Positions 1-12,140 are shown, counted from the stretch's first letter. The stretch: 64,000 nucleotides of DNA from Undaria pinnatifida (GCA_012845835.1 JABAKD010000017.1:2851001-2915000), one strand, 5' to 3'. Numbers and translations are program-made. The notes: generated from the letters alone by a model not told the origin.

Positions 1-3000
1 TTGCCTGGTACCCCACTGTGCCTGGTACAGGGGTACCCAATTTAAGAGCCTCTAGGTGTGACCACTCCTATCTTCGAACCACTCGTATCCCTGTTTAAGG
101 GATATTTGATGTGGCAGTATCTCCGGATAAAGATAAACAAAATATCTTAAAAATATTATTTTTCTGATTGAGGAGCTGAAACAGTCGGGAGAAAACTAGT
201 TACGAGTCCTTTTACTTCAACTTGAAAGTTCGTTGGTGCGGATTTCAACGCCCCAGAGCGGCATACAACATGCATACATCGCCATTGTTTACTTCGAGGT
301 GACCTGAATTGCGTCGCTGTATTGTTGTTGAAGTCATACTAAAACCGCTCGTTCTACCCACGCCATACCCGATATAAGTGCGGATGTACGGGGCAAAAGC
401 GAAATCGCTCTTATCTGTACATTTTTCCTTCAAGCCGAATTTACCTATTTTACGTCCGCTTGCTCTTGTTGTCGACGCCCTTAACTCGGGTACCCCAATG
501 CATATAATATCGGTATCAGCTACCTGATAGCTGATAAGCCACCTGGGATTGGCGCGTTATCTTCGTGCATTTTGTATGTGTAGTGCTCACGTCTCACACA
601 ACAATAATGTAGACGTTGTTTTTATAGGCGGAACTTCCGTCCAGTTTTTCCCATTTGGGAAATCGCTGTTTGTCATATGATACGAGTCTAGAGTTCATAC
701 TACGCTGCAAAGAGTGGGAAGAGCTATGTACAAATGCTTGAATTCATGCCGCCGTACAGCACGCAAGATAGCACACCTGCCGGGACGAACTTTCGAATTT
801 CCTAACCGACTCTTTTCAAAACAAAGGTAGCACACACAACGAAGCTACGAGCAGACTTGAACAGATCTCGTCAAAATCTTTCCGTAGGAGAATTTCTCCG
901 CGTTTTCACTTTTCCTGCTGTCGAGAAAACTGGAAGCTCGTCCGAGGGGGCAGATGTGATATTTTGCGTGTCTCCACCCGGTACCTGATATGCGATACAT
1001 GTGCATATGTAACAGCAGTTACGATACACAGATCACAGAAGCCATCAGGACAAATAAACGGCATCTACGTTATATTGTCGGAGGGCAAAATAATGATAGC
1101 AATAAACGTGCTTACCTGTCTTGAGGATGTATAAGCTCCACGGTTAATCTGCTTCTTCCGACGCACGCTACAGCAAGGGTGCGCCTAGATTTTCTGAGAC
1201 TCGTCACTTGAGGAGCTCCACACCCCGCGGTAAGGCATTTGACGAAAAACCGTAAATGATGCTCCGGCGATAGTGGACAATTTTTCAGGTTAGGAGCCCC
1301 GCTATAGTAAGAACTAGTTTGGGCGAAAAGTGCTGCTCCCGTCGTAGCACTCGTCAGCCCGCATCCCGCGTGGTTAGCGAGAGGTGCCCATCGACGCCGG
1401 TACGGCACGTCTTAGCACGGCAGACGGCAAGCACTCTACGGTGTATATCCAAGCTGGTGGCCTCCAACAAGCGGGGCGCATGCCGCCAAAAATAGCGGCT
1501 CTGGACACATCTCATCGGGATATTTTCTTAAAAGACGCATCGCTCGGCGCTTGCACCCGCCCCGTTGTCGAGAAAACCAGTTTTGGAATTCAACCGAACG
1601 GGGGTGCTGTCTTGCGTGTTGGCGTTGCCACGCCCTGCCATCAGCCAACATCACAGCCCGCGGGCTAACGCAGAGACTTTGTGCTACGTAAAACTGCTGC
1701 GTGTTTGCTGTGACGGCGTTTATCATCAGAGTTTCCGTGTACCGACGATGGCCTATGTTGGACAAAATGGTTGAAATTGAGTCGAGTTTAAAGCCTAACC
1801 CTAACCTCGACCACCTGGGAAGCTTCTCGGGACGAGGCGGGAAGGAAGACATAGTGTGCACTATCGACTATTATTATAAAGCTGGGCCAACCAGTTGTAT
1901 ACGCTCATGCTTCAAACATTATTAACAGCGGGATTCCGTGCAATTATGCGTCGCGGAAGCTTGGCCGATCAGTGTCGGACGGCAGTCACGGGATAACTGG
2001 TTGGCGCTGGAATCCCCCCGCTCCAACACTTTTTCTCTCTCTTTGCTGAGAGTGGCAGCTATAGTACGTAGGGCAGTTTAGTATCAGTGCAGCAATATTA
2101 GCACTTTGGGCATGGTGTACTGCTTGTGGGGCACTTGAGCGTACTAAACTAAACGGGTATTTACTGTGATATACACCGAGGTATGCACTGATGTATACGG
2201 GCGAGGTATTGGTTGTACTGGCAGTACTCTTGATATTGTGGTAATCTGTGTTAAGATCACCTTCACACTACCTGTACAGTGCGGGACGGAAGGAGCATTG
2301 CGAAAGTCAGCCTGAGATTTACGAGAATATAAAAAAGTTGATAAGACCTCCGCAAATACAATAAAGGAATAAACGTGGTTTACTGGTAACTATAATCAGT
2401 GTCTGGGGTCTTGGTCATAGTAAAAAAACACAAACGAGGACAGTAGGTCAACCTTGGTGCAGACGTCACGTGTCGGTCAGCAAACCCATCCCGACCGTGC
2501 GCGAGTCCGGGGTTCTTGCTGAGAACGTGGGCAGACATAAGGTAGTCACTTGGTTGGGCAACCAAGCACGGCGTTGGTGTTTATTCTTTCCCGCCCGCCT
2601 CCTTCTTGTTCTGGAAAAGTGTCGGGCCTTGCGACCGACTCGCGTGGCAAGAAATGAACAGCTGCCGATTCGGGAAATACTGCACGTACGCGCATCATAC
2701 CAGCAAGAATTACCGTTCTAGCAGCGTTCAAGGCGGGGGGCGGAAAAGAGGAGAGGCCCCAAAAGCGGCGATACTGGTGGCGGTGGTACGCCGTCTGGTG
2801 GACGAGCAAATCATAGCCGCCCTAGCTTAGCGTCGGCGTGAGTGGGGCGGGGGGGGGAAAAACCGCCATGAAAGACGCCTCGACGTCGCGGCGTTTCCGG
2901 GGATTGGACCCGGGGGGCGGTAAGCGTCGATCCTTGACGGAACCGAAGGCAGATATGCTTGCGACAGTTTCCATGACTAATGCTTGAACTAGTTCCCTTG

Positions 3001-4009
3001 GCAAGTTAGCCACCCAACAAATGGTGCCATCGACTTGAGACTTCCGGGAGGTGCTACGGTCGACTGGTTGATCCGGTTGACGGACCCGGCGACCGGATCG
3101 CCTGAAGGAATGCTCAGGTTGATGGGAGCCCCCTCTTGGTAGCCTACTAACCAAGGAAGCTATTTCAAGCATTCGACTATGGTTGCCGGAACCCGGCAAT
3201 GGGTGGAGCAGGCGTTAGCGTGGGTGGCGACCGACTACTTACAATTATTGTCCACCCACGAGGGCCGTTCCGCGTGCATAGAGGCTGTTGAAAATTGGTT
3301 GCCTACTCCTCGCGCACAGGCGGATCGAGTGGCGGCCTGTGCTGGAGACGTTAAACACCTCCGTCGTATTGACCTGTTGGTAACCTAGCGTATCAATTAG
3401 CCGACTAAGTGTGGGTCGGCCGTGCAATTGTCTTCCGGCTGGAAGCGGTCGACCGGATCCTCGGTTTCCGTGTGTCACCCTTGGGAGTTGCGGTTTCCTG
3501 CTCAAATATCAAAATTATCGATGGCCTTACCTTTTCGACGTCTGTGCCAAGCGTTAACGACAGCACGGAAGTTTTGTCGGCTCTTGCTTGAAACGTGGAC
3601 CAACTGTTGCGAGGTATAATCTTGCCAGGCACTTATAGGGAGATCTTGGGGCGAGAAGTGAGGATGGTCTAGGGGTCGGTTGCCAGGTGGGTGGTGCTCG
3701 AGAGAGGTTAATGGTTGCCAAGCGTGTCTTGCATTTGCATCGCCCGTCGGTAACGCTCACCCGCATTCTGTTACGCAAGATGGACGCGCAGCGTTTCCTT
3801 TGGCGAATGCCTGCATACTGTTTTATAAGTTCCCGTTGGTTTTCTTCTACTTTTGGGAATGGTTAGAAATTATCGACATTGAAGCTCATGCCACACATTA
3901 TTGTTGAATGCCAACAAAAATAGTAATAAAGGCATCATTGCCCCCTGTTTGGTGGATGATCTTGGGGTCGCCAGGTCTTACGCAGTTAGCGGGGTAGATA
4001 GCACTCATC
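1..4009. other. Intergenic, no recognisable gene
   Basis: I see no supported gene here. The open frames are short, overlap one another on both strands and show no recognisable domain or splice-consistent continuation. The longest (1436-1861, minus) resembles nothing I know. Degenerate telomere-like sequence (CCTAACCCTAACC) occurs near 1793. The sequence is probably old repeat-derived DNA, but I cannot name a family. Confidence 0.5.
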
Positions 4010-5225
4010 ATCTTGGTTATAAGCCTAAACATACCCGGGGATAAACAAGCCATTCACATGTACATGTTCCTCTGCACATTACTGTGTTGGAACTCACGGC
4101 TGTATCCCGGGAACAAGTCAACAGCACCCTGTTCGATGCACAGCATAGTAAAATCGCCAGCATATATCGAAGGAAAAACCAGGTCAGGCACCTCCTAACA
4201 ACACACGAGTCAAATAAATGAAATCCAATGAAAACCAGACAGCTTAAGATACACTACCACAGCCCCCCCTCTGGAAAAACTCTTTTCAGAACGTCGATAT
4301 ATCATCACCATTGTCAGGTTAAACGGCAAGTAGTCAAGCGCACACTTTCGGAACCACAAACACAAGGGCTGATATGTAACACGGCAATATTTTAAGCCAA
4401 CAGCCAAAGCACAACAATGTATATCCCAAATGCATATTGAATTTCCCATAATAGTAAGTTTTTCAGGGACTACCGGTATCACGTTTACTTCAATCTCCGG
4501 AGTTTTCATCTGTCACGTCAAATATAGTGTCAATCAGACGCGATGCAGGTCGTCTTCTCCAGTTGGCTGTTACCCCCGAACATTAATTTTGACCCCTTTA
4601 ACTCCGTCTAACTCGTCCGTTTCGATTCGACGCAATCCTCTTCCCCCTTTCCAGCCAAAACATCAGACTCATCCCATGCTCATGAAGTGTAGTCTTATTC
4701 TGCATGTGCGGTTGGAATTGCAACATGCTACTTTTCTTGACGAAATAGTTGAGCACGGAGGCATTTCAGTTTCCCACCAAGCTCTCCATGAGCATGGGGA
4801 GAATCTCATGTTGCTTTGGGTGGAACGAAGGAGTAGGTTCACGTTGAATCGAAACGGATGAATATACACGAAGTGAAAGGGACCAATCCTTGAATGGGGG
4901 ATGCTTTTTGACAACAGAGAACATGTGATTTGGAGAAGACGCTTGGAATCACGTCCGAGATAGAAGTTTTTTTCGCGGACAATCCGATTATTGACGTAAA
5001 CGTGGTAGCATTTGAAAATGCACGTGCACCACGACTTGGGCACAGCCGAAGGGCGCTTCCAGCTTGGATGGCGAAATAGCCCAGGATTCTAGTAAAACGT
5101 TCGATCACCCTTAATTTCACGTCCACACGTCCTTTCATCATTCGTTCGCCATGACGTTCGGCCGTGTGGGTACCGGCCTCGTGCTGGTCAGCTCGCTGGC
5201 AAAGGGGGGATCCCCCGGCATCCAG
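4010..5225. repeat. Foldback-like element, copy 1
   Basis: This is the first of three diverged copies of one element in the same orientation (others at 5270-5760 plus 11483-12140, and 12320-13870). The copies share anchors such as CCCATG...ATGAAGT, TTGAGCACG and CACGTCAAATA. Within the copy, sequence at about 4480-4580 reappears reverse-complemented at about 4900-5010: both arms carry CACGTTTAC, a GTCTTCTCCA block and a TGTTAC/TCTCTGTTGTC block. Approximate arms are therefore 100-180 bp around a loop of some 300 bp. No intact protein is visible. Outer limits are estimated from similarity to copy 3. Confidence 0.6.
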
Positions 5226-5269
5226 TCTAGCCTATAACACAAACTAAAGTCCAAACAACTGTATCCTAA

Positions 5270-5760
5270 ACGCTTCGTATGCCTAATCTCCGCAAATAGT
5301 GTTTTTTTCATACCGTACCACCGCGTTCACTTCGCCGCTAAGGTCGTCCATCTGTCACGTCAAACACTTCTCACTCAGACGTGATACTAATAGCCTCCTC
5401 CAATTATCTTGTTTTCTGTGACCCTAAGCATTCCCTATATCCATACCTACCCCATGTCTACAAAGTGAAGCTGGATTAGTCTTCGTGCGGTCAAAATTAC
5501 AACATGCCAAATTCCCGACGGAATCGTTGAGCACGGATGTGTTTTGAGTTTCGTGCCAAGCTCTGTCATGAACATCTGGCAATTCTGACGTTGTACAGTC
5601 TGGAATAAAGGAGTAGTTTTGCGTGGAATAGAAAGGGACGAGCGCAGATGGTTCGAACGGGATCGATATCTGATTAGGGACATTTTAGGGTAACAGAAAA
5701 TGCGCCAGCTGGAGATGATTTGTATCACGTTTGAATGGAAAGTACTTGACGTAAACAGAT
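5270..5760. repeat. Foldback-like element, copy 2, part left of the LTR retrotransposon
   Basis: Left part of the second copy. The left arm (about 5320-5440) and the start of the right arm (about 5680-5755) are inverted repeats of each other, sharing an ACGTGATAC/GTATCACG block and a TTCTGT-ACCCTAA block. The right arm is interrupted at 5765 by the copia-type element and resumes at 11483, where ATTGACGTACG corresponds to ATTGACGTAAACG of copy 1. Confidence 0.6.
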
Positions 5761-5765
5761 GGTTG
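5761..5765. repeat. Target-site duplication, left
   Basis: GGTTG directly before the 5' LTR is repeated as GGTTG directly after the 3' LTR (11478-11482). A 5-bp duplication is typical of LTR retrotransposon integration. Confidence 0.9.
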
Positions 5766-6432
5766 TGTTCGTGGTAGCGGCAGTGTATCGGCTGCTGTGA
5801 TAGGAGAATCTGATTGGACAGTTTGAATATGAGAACTGCTGTCACTCATTGTTGTTGAGCAGGATGTTCCGAGAATACTCTTTGTAGTGTGTCGGGTTAA
5901 TACAACGGACGAAGGTGTCTCTGTCGGTATGTTGGTAAGTAGTACGTTGGAGTACGTCAGACACTTGGCCAATAGGATCGTGCGGATTGTTTGGTTGTTG
6001 TAGTGTCGGCGTGTGACGTGGTATTCCGAGTGTGCATTCCACCGAGAAGACGTTGGGAGATCGGCGCAACGCGCCTACCATGCTCGCCCCCTTCGTGTTC
6101 ATTGGACACATTGACGAGTAGGAACATTCCTGTAGTGTTGCTAACCCGATATAGCTTGTCTCAACGAACAGCCTAGCAATAAGTTACAGTTACATACGTT
6201 GTGTCACGGAGGTAAGTTACAGGGATCGTCTCGTGGTATCACCCACGAGTAGTCCCACGGGTATGTACGAGTAGGCACTATGCGAGGAGGTTTAGGTATT
6301 CGACTACGAGCGGTTGTTACTGGGTTGTGGAGAGTTGGCCCACATGACCCACTCCACTTTTCAGCATGTCTCTCCAGACGGAAGTCTCAATAATATAATA
6401 CCTTTTCCCCAGAAGCTACCGATTTACCAACA
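5766..6432 (+). repeat. 5' LTR
   Basis: 667 bp, TG...CA ends, same length as the 3' LTR at 10811-11477. By eye I count about six differences, mostly transitions, for example at the GTAAGTAG/GTATGTAG, CAGACACTT/CAGACGCTT and GCAATAAG/GCAATGAG sites. An AT-rich TATA-like stretch (AATAATATAATACC) lies near its 3' end. A perfect 10-bp palindrome, CGCTTAAGCG, follows the LTR at 6433-6442, where a primer-binding site would lie; I do not recognise the tRNA. Confidence 0.95.
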
Positions 6433-7700
6433 CGCTTAAGCGAGTCTTCAGTCGACTGCTGTTTCGTCCCCCTGGACTGTGTCGACGGGCTGTCGGATGG
6501 ATGTCGGAGGCGGCTTGATCACCCGACCTCTCTTCGTCATGGATGACGGGGATAACGCGACCCCTGCGGCCCACCATCAGGGTGAACTGCAGGTTGTTGG
6601 TGAGAGAATGTGTTTCATGAGTTCCCTAGAGACGCAGTATCTGTATTGCTCACTCCAGCTTTCACACCAACAGGGTTTGTTCGCGTTGGTTGTTGTTGAA
6701 ACACAAAAGAAGAAGGAGAGAAAGGAATGGAGTCCCCTGGTTGTGTATGTAGGTGTTGCACCAGGGGCTGGTGTGTACCACTCGGGTGCCACCAGCAGGA
6801 CCGTTGGAAGAACGGGCGGCGATGCCCAAGTCTTTAGCGTGTCCGGCATGAGGGTTTGGAGTGGGGTGTTGTAGACCCAGACTTGAACCCCGTTGTATTT
6901 TATGAGGATTGTTCCTCGCAGGTTCGGAGCGTTGCACTTAGAGACGCGGGACCACAGGCTGGCGCGCACCAATCGGGTGCCGCCGGCAGGGCCGTCGGAG
7001 GAACGGGCGGCGATGCCCAAGGCCTTGGCGTGTCCAGCACGATGGTTGGGAGTAGTAGTCTTGTAGACTTAGGCTTGAACCCCGTGTAGCATTGTATGCT
7101 GATCGTTCGTTGTTACTGCAGTAAACTTCGATTCGGTCCACGGGACTGTAGGTAGGGCTTTAGATAGCCAGTCCTCAGTTCCTCACACCTCTTCTCAGTT
7201 GAGTAGTAGGAGGTGGGAAAACGTCGCCAGTGGAAATACATGGATTCCTGGGGCTGACATATATAATTCGGCGAGAGGTTGGGTGGGGGTCCTTTTCAAA
7301 GTTCCCAAAGCTCCTGAATTCAACGGTACTGTACGGCACTGAAGTATCGTATCCCTTGTGGTGACAGATTTTGAATTTTCTGATGAGTGCCCGACACAAA
7401 ATCTGTGTGAGACGCTTGTTTCTGAGGCTGATATTCCGATGACTGACATTGTTTCCAACTGACCCCCTGGTAAGAGAAATGATCCAGTGTGGGTAAGGTG
7501 CATCAGCAGAGAGTGTAGTGTTTTTCTCTCAAACCAGTTTGAACAACTCTAATAGTCGAACATGCATGGTATCATTTTTAGGTGCCATCCTGTGCGACTT
7601 GTAGCATGAATGGTGTGGTAGCATTTTCGCTGCAACCTGAAGTTGGTGTTTGTGTTGTTGGTGTTTGTGACTGCTGACAACGAATAATCCGTAGTAGAGT
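6433..7700 (+). pseudogene. Presumed gag/leader region with 191-bp imperfect duplication
   Basis: This lies between the 5' LTR and the first recognisable pol segment, where gag belongs. I see no CCHC zinc knuckle. Two imperfect direct copies, about 6764-6893 and 6955-7086 (spacing 191 bp), share blocks such as AACGGGCGGCGATGCCCAA and CTTGAACCCCGT. The gag assignment is by position only. Confidence 0.45.
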
Positions 7701-7708
7701 GAAAGAAA

Positions 7709-8555
7709 GTGTTGTATTCCCCCAACTTAGGATACAACAATCATCTCCGATTTAGATGTGTGCCAGGTCATGGAATGTGTGTTGATGGTCCTGATGTGGT
7801 GATGACTGCGTTTGAAGGACAAAGTGATATTTCCAAACGTTCATGGCATGCTGAACGCGTATCGTCTAGGAGAAGACTCTATTTGTTCGGTGTTGACTGA
7901 TTTAATACTGCAAGCAGGAAACCACGATGGATGTGAACGAGTTAACAACATTTATGCTCATTCGCTTGATGCTAAACGTAGATTGATAAGATAAAAGTTG
8001 GGCAGAGAGATTTGTTTTTGTTGACCTGAGAGGGAGGAAGGACATTGTGTCCGTAGGGGGTACAGCGCTACCCCATGTTTGTGGAGAATGATTTCACAAG
8101 GCATGCATGGATGTATTTTTTGAAAAATAAATCAGACGCAGGGAGTGCTGTTCGGAGTTTTCTTGCAGTGTGCGTGCTGATGGTGTCCCGTCATAGGTTG
8201 AGATTGTTAGATCTGACGATGGAGGGAAGTTTTTCGGAAGGGATTTGCATCTGTGTGCCACGAGCTTTTGATCAAACAAGAGTTCACACCGGCTTATAGT
8301 CCGCAATATAGTGGTGTTGCATAGCGTGGGTTGGGGTTGATATAGGAGGCCGCGGTGGCGGCTCGTATCCAGGCTAAAGTTCTTTTTGAATATGTGCGAT
8401 TACATAAGACTGATATACTCTGGGCTGAGGCAATGCACTGGGCTTGCGAAGCCATGAATCACACTGCGTGCTCCGCTAACCCTGAGACTAAATCACCGTA
8501 TGAAATGTGGTATGGAGAACCTCGTCCTGACGGACCGTATCCGTTTTGTTTTTGA
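7709..8555 (+). pseudogene. Copia integrase remnant (pre-integrase and core)
   Basis: Broken plus-strand frames. 7812-7994 resembles the pre-integrase region (short motif NIYAHSLDAKRRL). 8075-8299 carries TRHAWMYFLKNKSDA, matching the copia integrase TRyaWvYFLKnKSeA block, followed by a degenerate RSDNGGEF-type region. 8355-8555 carries the helix that usually precedes the MNHTxxxxxxxKSPYEMWYG block, and that block itself is present. Frameshifts separate the pieces. Confidence 0.8.
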
Positions 8556-9406
8556 AGCCAACGCCCTGCAGGTGACAGCGACCGTCCAAACTGCTGTTGC
8601 CATGGGAGGTGTTGCCGTCACAGCTCCCTCCACTGCAATCTTGTCTGCCGATAGGGTCGCAGAGGAGGGAGGGGAGGATAGTGACGGATAGTAGCGACGA
8701 TGTAGAAAACGAGGTATGGCCGCCTGTTGGAAGAGCAGTTGCCCACACACTTTTGAAACGTGCTGTCGTACTTTCTGGTGCGGGAGTTAATGATGTTGTC
8801 TCGGTTGATGCGGGCAGTGTAGTAGGTCATTCCTCTTGTGTTCCATCTTCCATTGTGAATCGCTTTCGCCCGTGAATATTTTCTCTGATTGAGTCGCCCC
8901 CTTTTGTGTGTCTTCTGCAGCGCCTGAGACTGATGGGCAGGAGTAGGGAGGGCAAAAGATAGAGGAGGAGGTGGTAGAGACGGGGGATCCGGGAGGGAAT
9001 TATGAGGAAGAGTCGATTGGGCCGGGAGGGCATAATGGTGACGAGTTGATTGGGTCGGGAAGACAGATGGAGGCAGAGGCGTCCCCTTTTGCCGATCGTA
9101 TTCCGCGGTTTGTCGCTGAGCTTGCTGACTGCAGTACTGTTACTCGCGAGAATGGTGGAGTGTGAGATGATAGAACTCGCGTGCGAAACCTGTGCAGTCA
9201 AGGAGTAGATCGCGTCTGCACTCGTATTCAATTTTGGATCCATCTTCGCATAATAAGACATAGTGTATGCCCTTGTAGCAGTAGGTAGAAATGGAATTGC
9301 CATAGTTACTGATTCAAGATGTTGGGTCAGAGCCTGGTAGCTATCATGTAGCTCAGCGCTGTACGCCAAGATTTGGAAAGGAGCCAGGTCTGCAGAGGTT
9401 GAAGGC

Positions 9407-10060
9407 TTGATGAGAGCAAGAACGTTCACGCTGGCAGTAAAAGTCCCGATAGGCTGTAATGTGATTGATGCTGAAAGGGTTTTTGAATGGAAAGCAGACG
9501 AAAAAGGAAAGATAGTGAAAGCCAAGGCTAGGCTTGTAGTGAAGAACTACAAGCGGAAGTACGGTGTGGACTGTCTTGAGACTTTCTTGCCTACCGCAAA
9601 TGCTCTATCTCATAGATTGGTAGTGGCGTTGGCGAGCAAGTACAATTTGGAATTATTTCACTCGGATTGAGCAAGCATTTGCTCGGTCGGAATTGGATCA
9701 CGAAGTGTTGATGGAGTTGCCTCCTGGCTGTGGTTTGGTGTCAGGAAAAGTTGTTCGTTTGAACACAAGAGTTTGTACGGACGAAGGCAAGCATCTAGAC
9801 TGGTGTTTCGAGCAGTGTATTTCAGACCCCTGTGTCCTGCGTTTCGTGAAGGGAGACGGTAGTGGGGATGGATGTGATTCATGTGGATGACATTCTGTAT
9901 GCAGGAACGATTATTCTGGCTGAAGTGTTTATGGCAGCAGCAGCAGACGAATCTGTTTCTACGAAGAATTTGGGTGAGGTCAAGTTCTTTATTGGTTGCG
10001 AATAATTTAGGTGACCGCGGGGCTGGCACGATTGAGATTTCTCGGGCGAGATACTACGTG
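9407..10060 (+). pseudogene. Copia reverse transcriptase remnant
   Basis: Three frame-shifted pieces. 9481-9670 holds KAKARLVVKNYKRKYGVDC and ETFLPTA, the copia KARLVAKGYxQxxGVDYxETFxPVA block. 9690-9890 holds the PPG block and DPCVLRFV. About 9874-9909 holds HVDDILYAG, the polymerase active-site block (usually YVDDxLxxG). The two aspartates are retained, but the frame is broken at least twice, near 9668 and 9870. Confidence 0.88.
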
Positions 10061-10547
10061 AAGAGTTTTTCTCTAGACGTTAATTGTTTGTCGCATCAGC
10101 CCTATCCCTCCTTCCCTTGCCAGCGATACAGGTCCTTGTTGGAGGATGGCGAGGCAGAAAATGTGCCGGTTGAAGAGGTGGTGGCCGAGAGGTGGTGTGG
10201 AGCCAGCATGGATCGCCAGCGAGACGAGAACTGATACCTTGAACGCTGTGCGAACTGTGGCAGGCACCCAACGAGCCAACGAAGAGCCACTAGAAAGCAA
10301 CCCGGAAGATCCTGCATAATCGTCAGGAAATGGGGCATTCAATTTTGTTTTGAAGTTTGTTCGGTTGACATAGTTTGAACAGACAGTTTGGTAGACATAG
10401 CAGGTACGCTGGTATTGTTTGTAGTTCGTAGGTACCGACGTTGCGAGATTAGGCTACTGACCGTAGATCAGTTTCAGGATCGATGGTTGTTTTTTTAGCT
10501 GAGATATTTGTTGTTTTGATTTGGATTTCTAGGACGTAGAAATGCGT

Positions 10548-10740
10548 TTCGCAGTCGACTTCTGAGGCAGAGTACCTTGCGATGGTGGATGGTATGAAGG
10601 AGGCTCTCTGTTCGTGAACGGAGTGCTCCTGTTTCTGAGATCACGTGTGAAGCCTCGTAAGATAGAGGTCCTTTAGGACAGCTCAGGTGCGATTGCGCTC
10701 GCAGAAATGACTTTGCGCTGGGCTCTAGGAAGTAGAAGTC
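10548..10740 (+). pseudogene. Copia RNase H remnant
   Basis: The strand reads TSEAEYLAMVDGMKEAL, then after a frame change FVNGVLLFL and, further on, SSGAIALAE. This is the end of the copia RNase H domain (SSTEAEYxAL...KEAxxxxxLL...D...AIxLA). It is the last coding trace before the 3' LTR. Confidence 0.8.
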
Positions 10741-10802
10741 TGAATTGTTTTTGATTTTGTTTTTCTTGATAAGTACTTGGTCTGGTTGATACAACAGCCC
10801 CT

Positions 10803-10810
10803 AGGGAGGG
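10803..10810 (+). other. Candidate polypurine tract
   Basis: AGGGAGGG lies immediately 5' of the 3' LTR, where the plus-strand primer for LTR-element reverse transcription is expected. Confidence 0.6.
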
Positions 10811-11477
10811 TGTTCGTGGTAGCGGCAGTGTATCGGCTGCTGTGATAGGAGAATCTGATTGGACAGTTTGAATATGAGAACTGCTGTCACTCATTGTTGT
10901 TGAGCAGGATGTTCCGAGAATACTCTTTGTAGTGTGTCGGGTTAATACAACGGACGAAGGTGTCTCTGTCGGTATGTTGGTATGTAGTACGTTGGAGTAC
11001 GTCAGACGCTTGGCCAATAGGATCGTGCGGATTGTTTGGTTGTTGTAGTGTCGGCGTGTGACGTGGTATTCCGAGTGTGCATTCCACCGAGAAGACGTTG
11101 GGAGATCGGCGCAACGCGCCTACCATGCTCGCCCCCTTCGTGTTCATTGGACACATTGACGAGTAGGAACATTCCTGTAGTGTTGCTAACCCGATATAGC
11201 TTGTCTCAACGAACAGCCTAGCAATGAGTTACAGTTACATACGTTGTGTCACGGAGGTAAGTTACAGGGATCGTCTCGTGGTATCACCCACGAGTAGTCC
11301 CACGGGTATGTAAGAGTAGGCACTATGCGAGGAGGTTTAGGTATTCGACTACGAGCGGTTGTTACTGGGCTGTGGAGAGTTGGCCCACACGACCCACTCC
11401 ACTTTTCAGCATGTCTCTCCAGACGGAAGTCTCAATAATATAATACCTTTTCCCCAGAAGCTACCGATTTACCAACA
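10811..11477 (+). repeat. 3' LTR
   Basis: 667-bp partner of the 5' LTR, about 99% identical by eye, with the same TGTTCG...CCAACA ends. Confidence 0.95.
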
Positions 11478-11482
11478 GGTTG
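11478..11482. repeat. Target-site duplication, right
   Basis: GGTTG, matching 5761-5765. Confidence 0.9.
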
Positions 11483-12140
11483 ACCCGAACATTGACGTAC
11501 GTCTGATAGTGTTAAAAAATGTACACGTACCACGATATGGTCACAGTCGAGAGGCGCTTAGTTTGGAAGGCAAAGTACCCCTGGATTCGGCTGTTTTGTT
11601 TTCGGCCGCCCGAGCACATTATCACATCAATATGTGATTTCATGACGCGTTCGTATTCCCGTGAACGCCGGCGCGGCTATCAGCCACGAGGAGATCAGCT
11701 CGCTATCAGAAGGGGGCTCCCCTTTTCATGACGCGTTCGTATTCCCGTGAACGCCGGCGCAGCTATCAGCCACGAGGAGATCAGCTCGCTATCAGAAGGG
11801 GGACCCCCCGTTTCCTTGCCCCCGGGGCACCGAGTTCCGTCGAGGGACGGGAGGGGAGTGACAACGCCGTTTTTTTCTCAACTGTATCAGGTATGTAGAA
11901 GATGCCGTCTTGATAGAGCCACAGTGTTCCCCTTTTGTCGAACGGTGCTTGCGGGCGTACCAGAGCGCACCAGAGCATGTGGTTCGACCATGGTCGCCTC
12001 CTCGTTGCGCGTCAAGTAGGCGAGCAGGCCCAGGAAAACGTTCCCTCGTGGCACACACGGGTCGAGGTGCTGGGTGGGTGCTTGATATAATCGTTATGAC
12101 AATTTGTGGGTCTCTGTGTGGTCGATGCTCTGAGGCGTGA
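11483..12140. repeat. Foldback-like element, copy 2, part right of the LTR retrotransposon
   Basis: Continues copy 2 after the insertion. 11490-11600 aligns with 4985-5100 of copy 1 and 13310-13420 of copy 3, with shared ATTGACGTA and a GAGGCGC/GGGCGC block. 11810-12140 aligns with 13560-13860 of copy 3, with shared CACCGAGTT, TAGAGCC and CGTGG blocks. No intact protein is seen. Confidence 0.55.
11641..11806. repeat. 86-bp tandem duplication
   Basis: CATGACGCGTTCGTATTCCC starts at 11641 and again at 11727. The two copies are nearly identical, for example differing at GGCGCGGCT/GGCGCAGCT. Copy 1 (near 5150) and copy 3 (near 13470) of the foldback element have only one version, so this duplication is specific to copy 2. 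Confidence 0.85.

Larger units (their letters stand above)
5766..11477 (+). mobile_element. Ty1/copia-class LTR retrotransposon, non-autonomous by frameshifts
   Basis: A 5.7-kb element bounded by two 667-bp direct repeats that start TGTTCG and end CCAACA, flanked by a GGTTG target-site duplication. The interior carries degraded pol segments in copia order: integrase-like (about 7.8-8.55 kb), reverse transcriptase-like (about 9.4-10.05 kb), then RNase H-like (about 10.55-10.74 kb). That order, integrase before reverse transcriptase, separates copia from gypsy. All pol pieces are split by frameshifts or stops, so this copy cannot make a polyprotein. It sits in the right arm of foldback copy 2, so it is younger than that repeat. 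Confidence 0.93.

Noticed and set aside
1436-1861. 141-codon minus frame
   Set aside because: No motif, overlapped by three plus frames, no supporting context.
4669-5043. Minus-strand frames in the three foldback copies (also 5447-5845 and 12968-13195) that look faintly alike
   Set aside because: The similarity follows from DNA-level repeat homology. Frames shift between copies and no domain is recognisable.
8827-9525. 232-codon open frame on the minus strand, the longest but one in the window
   Set aside because: It is antisense to the linker and start of the copia reverse transcriptase segment, whose plus-strand motifs are clear. The frame has no recognisable domain.
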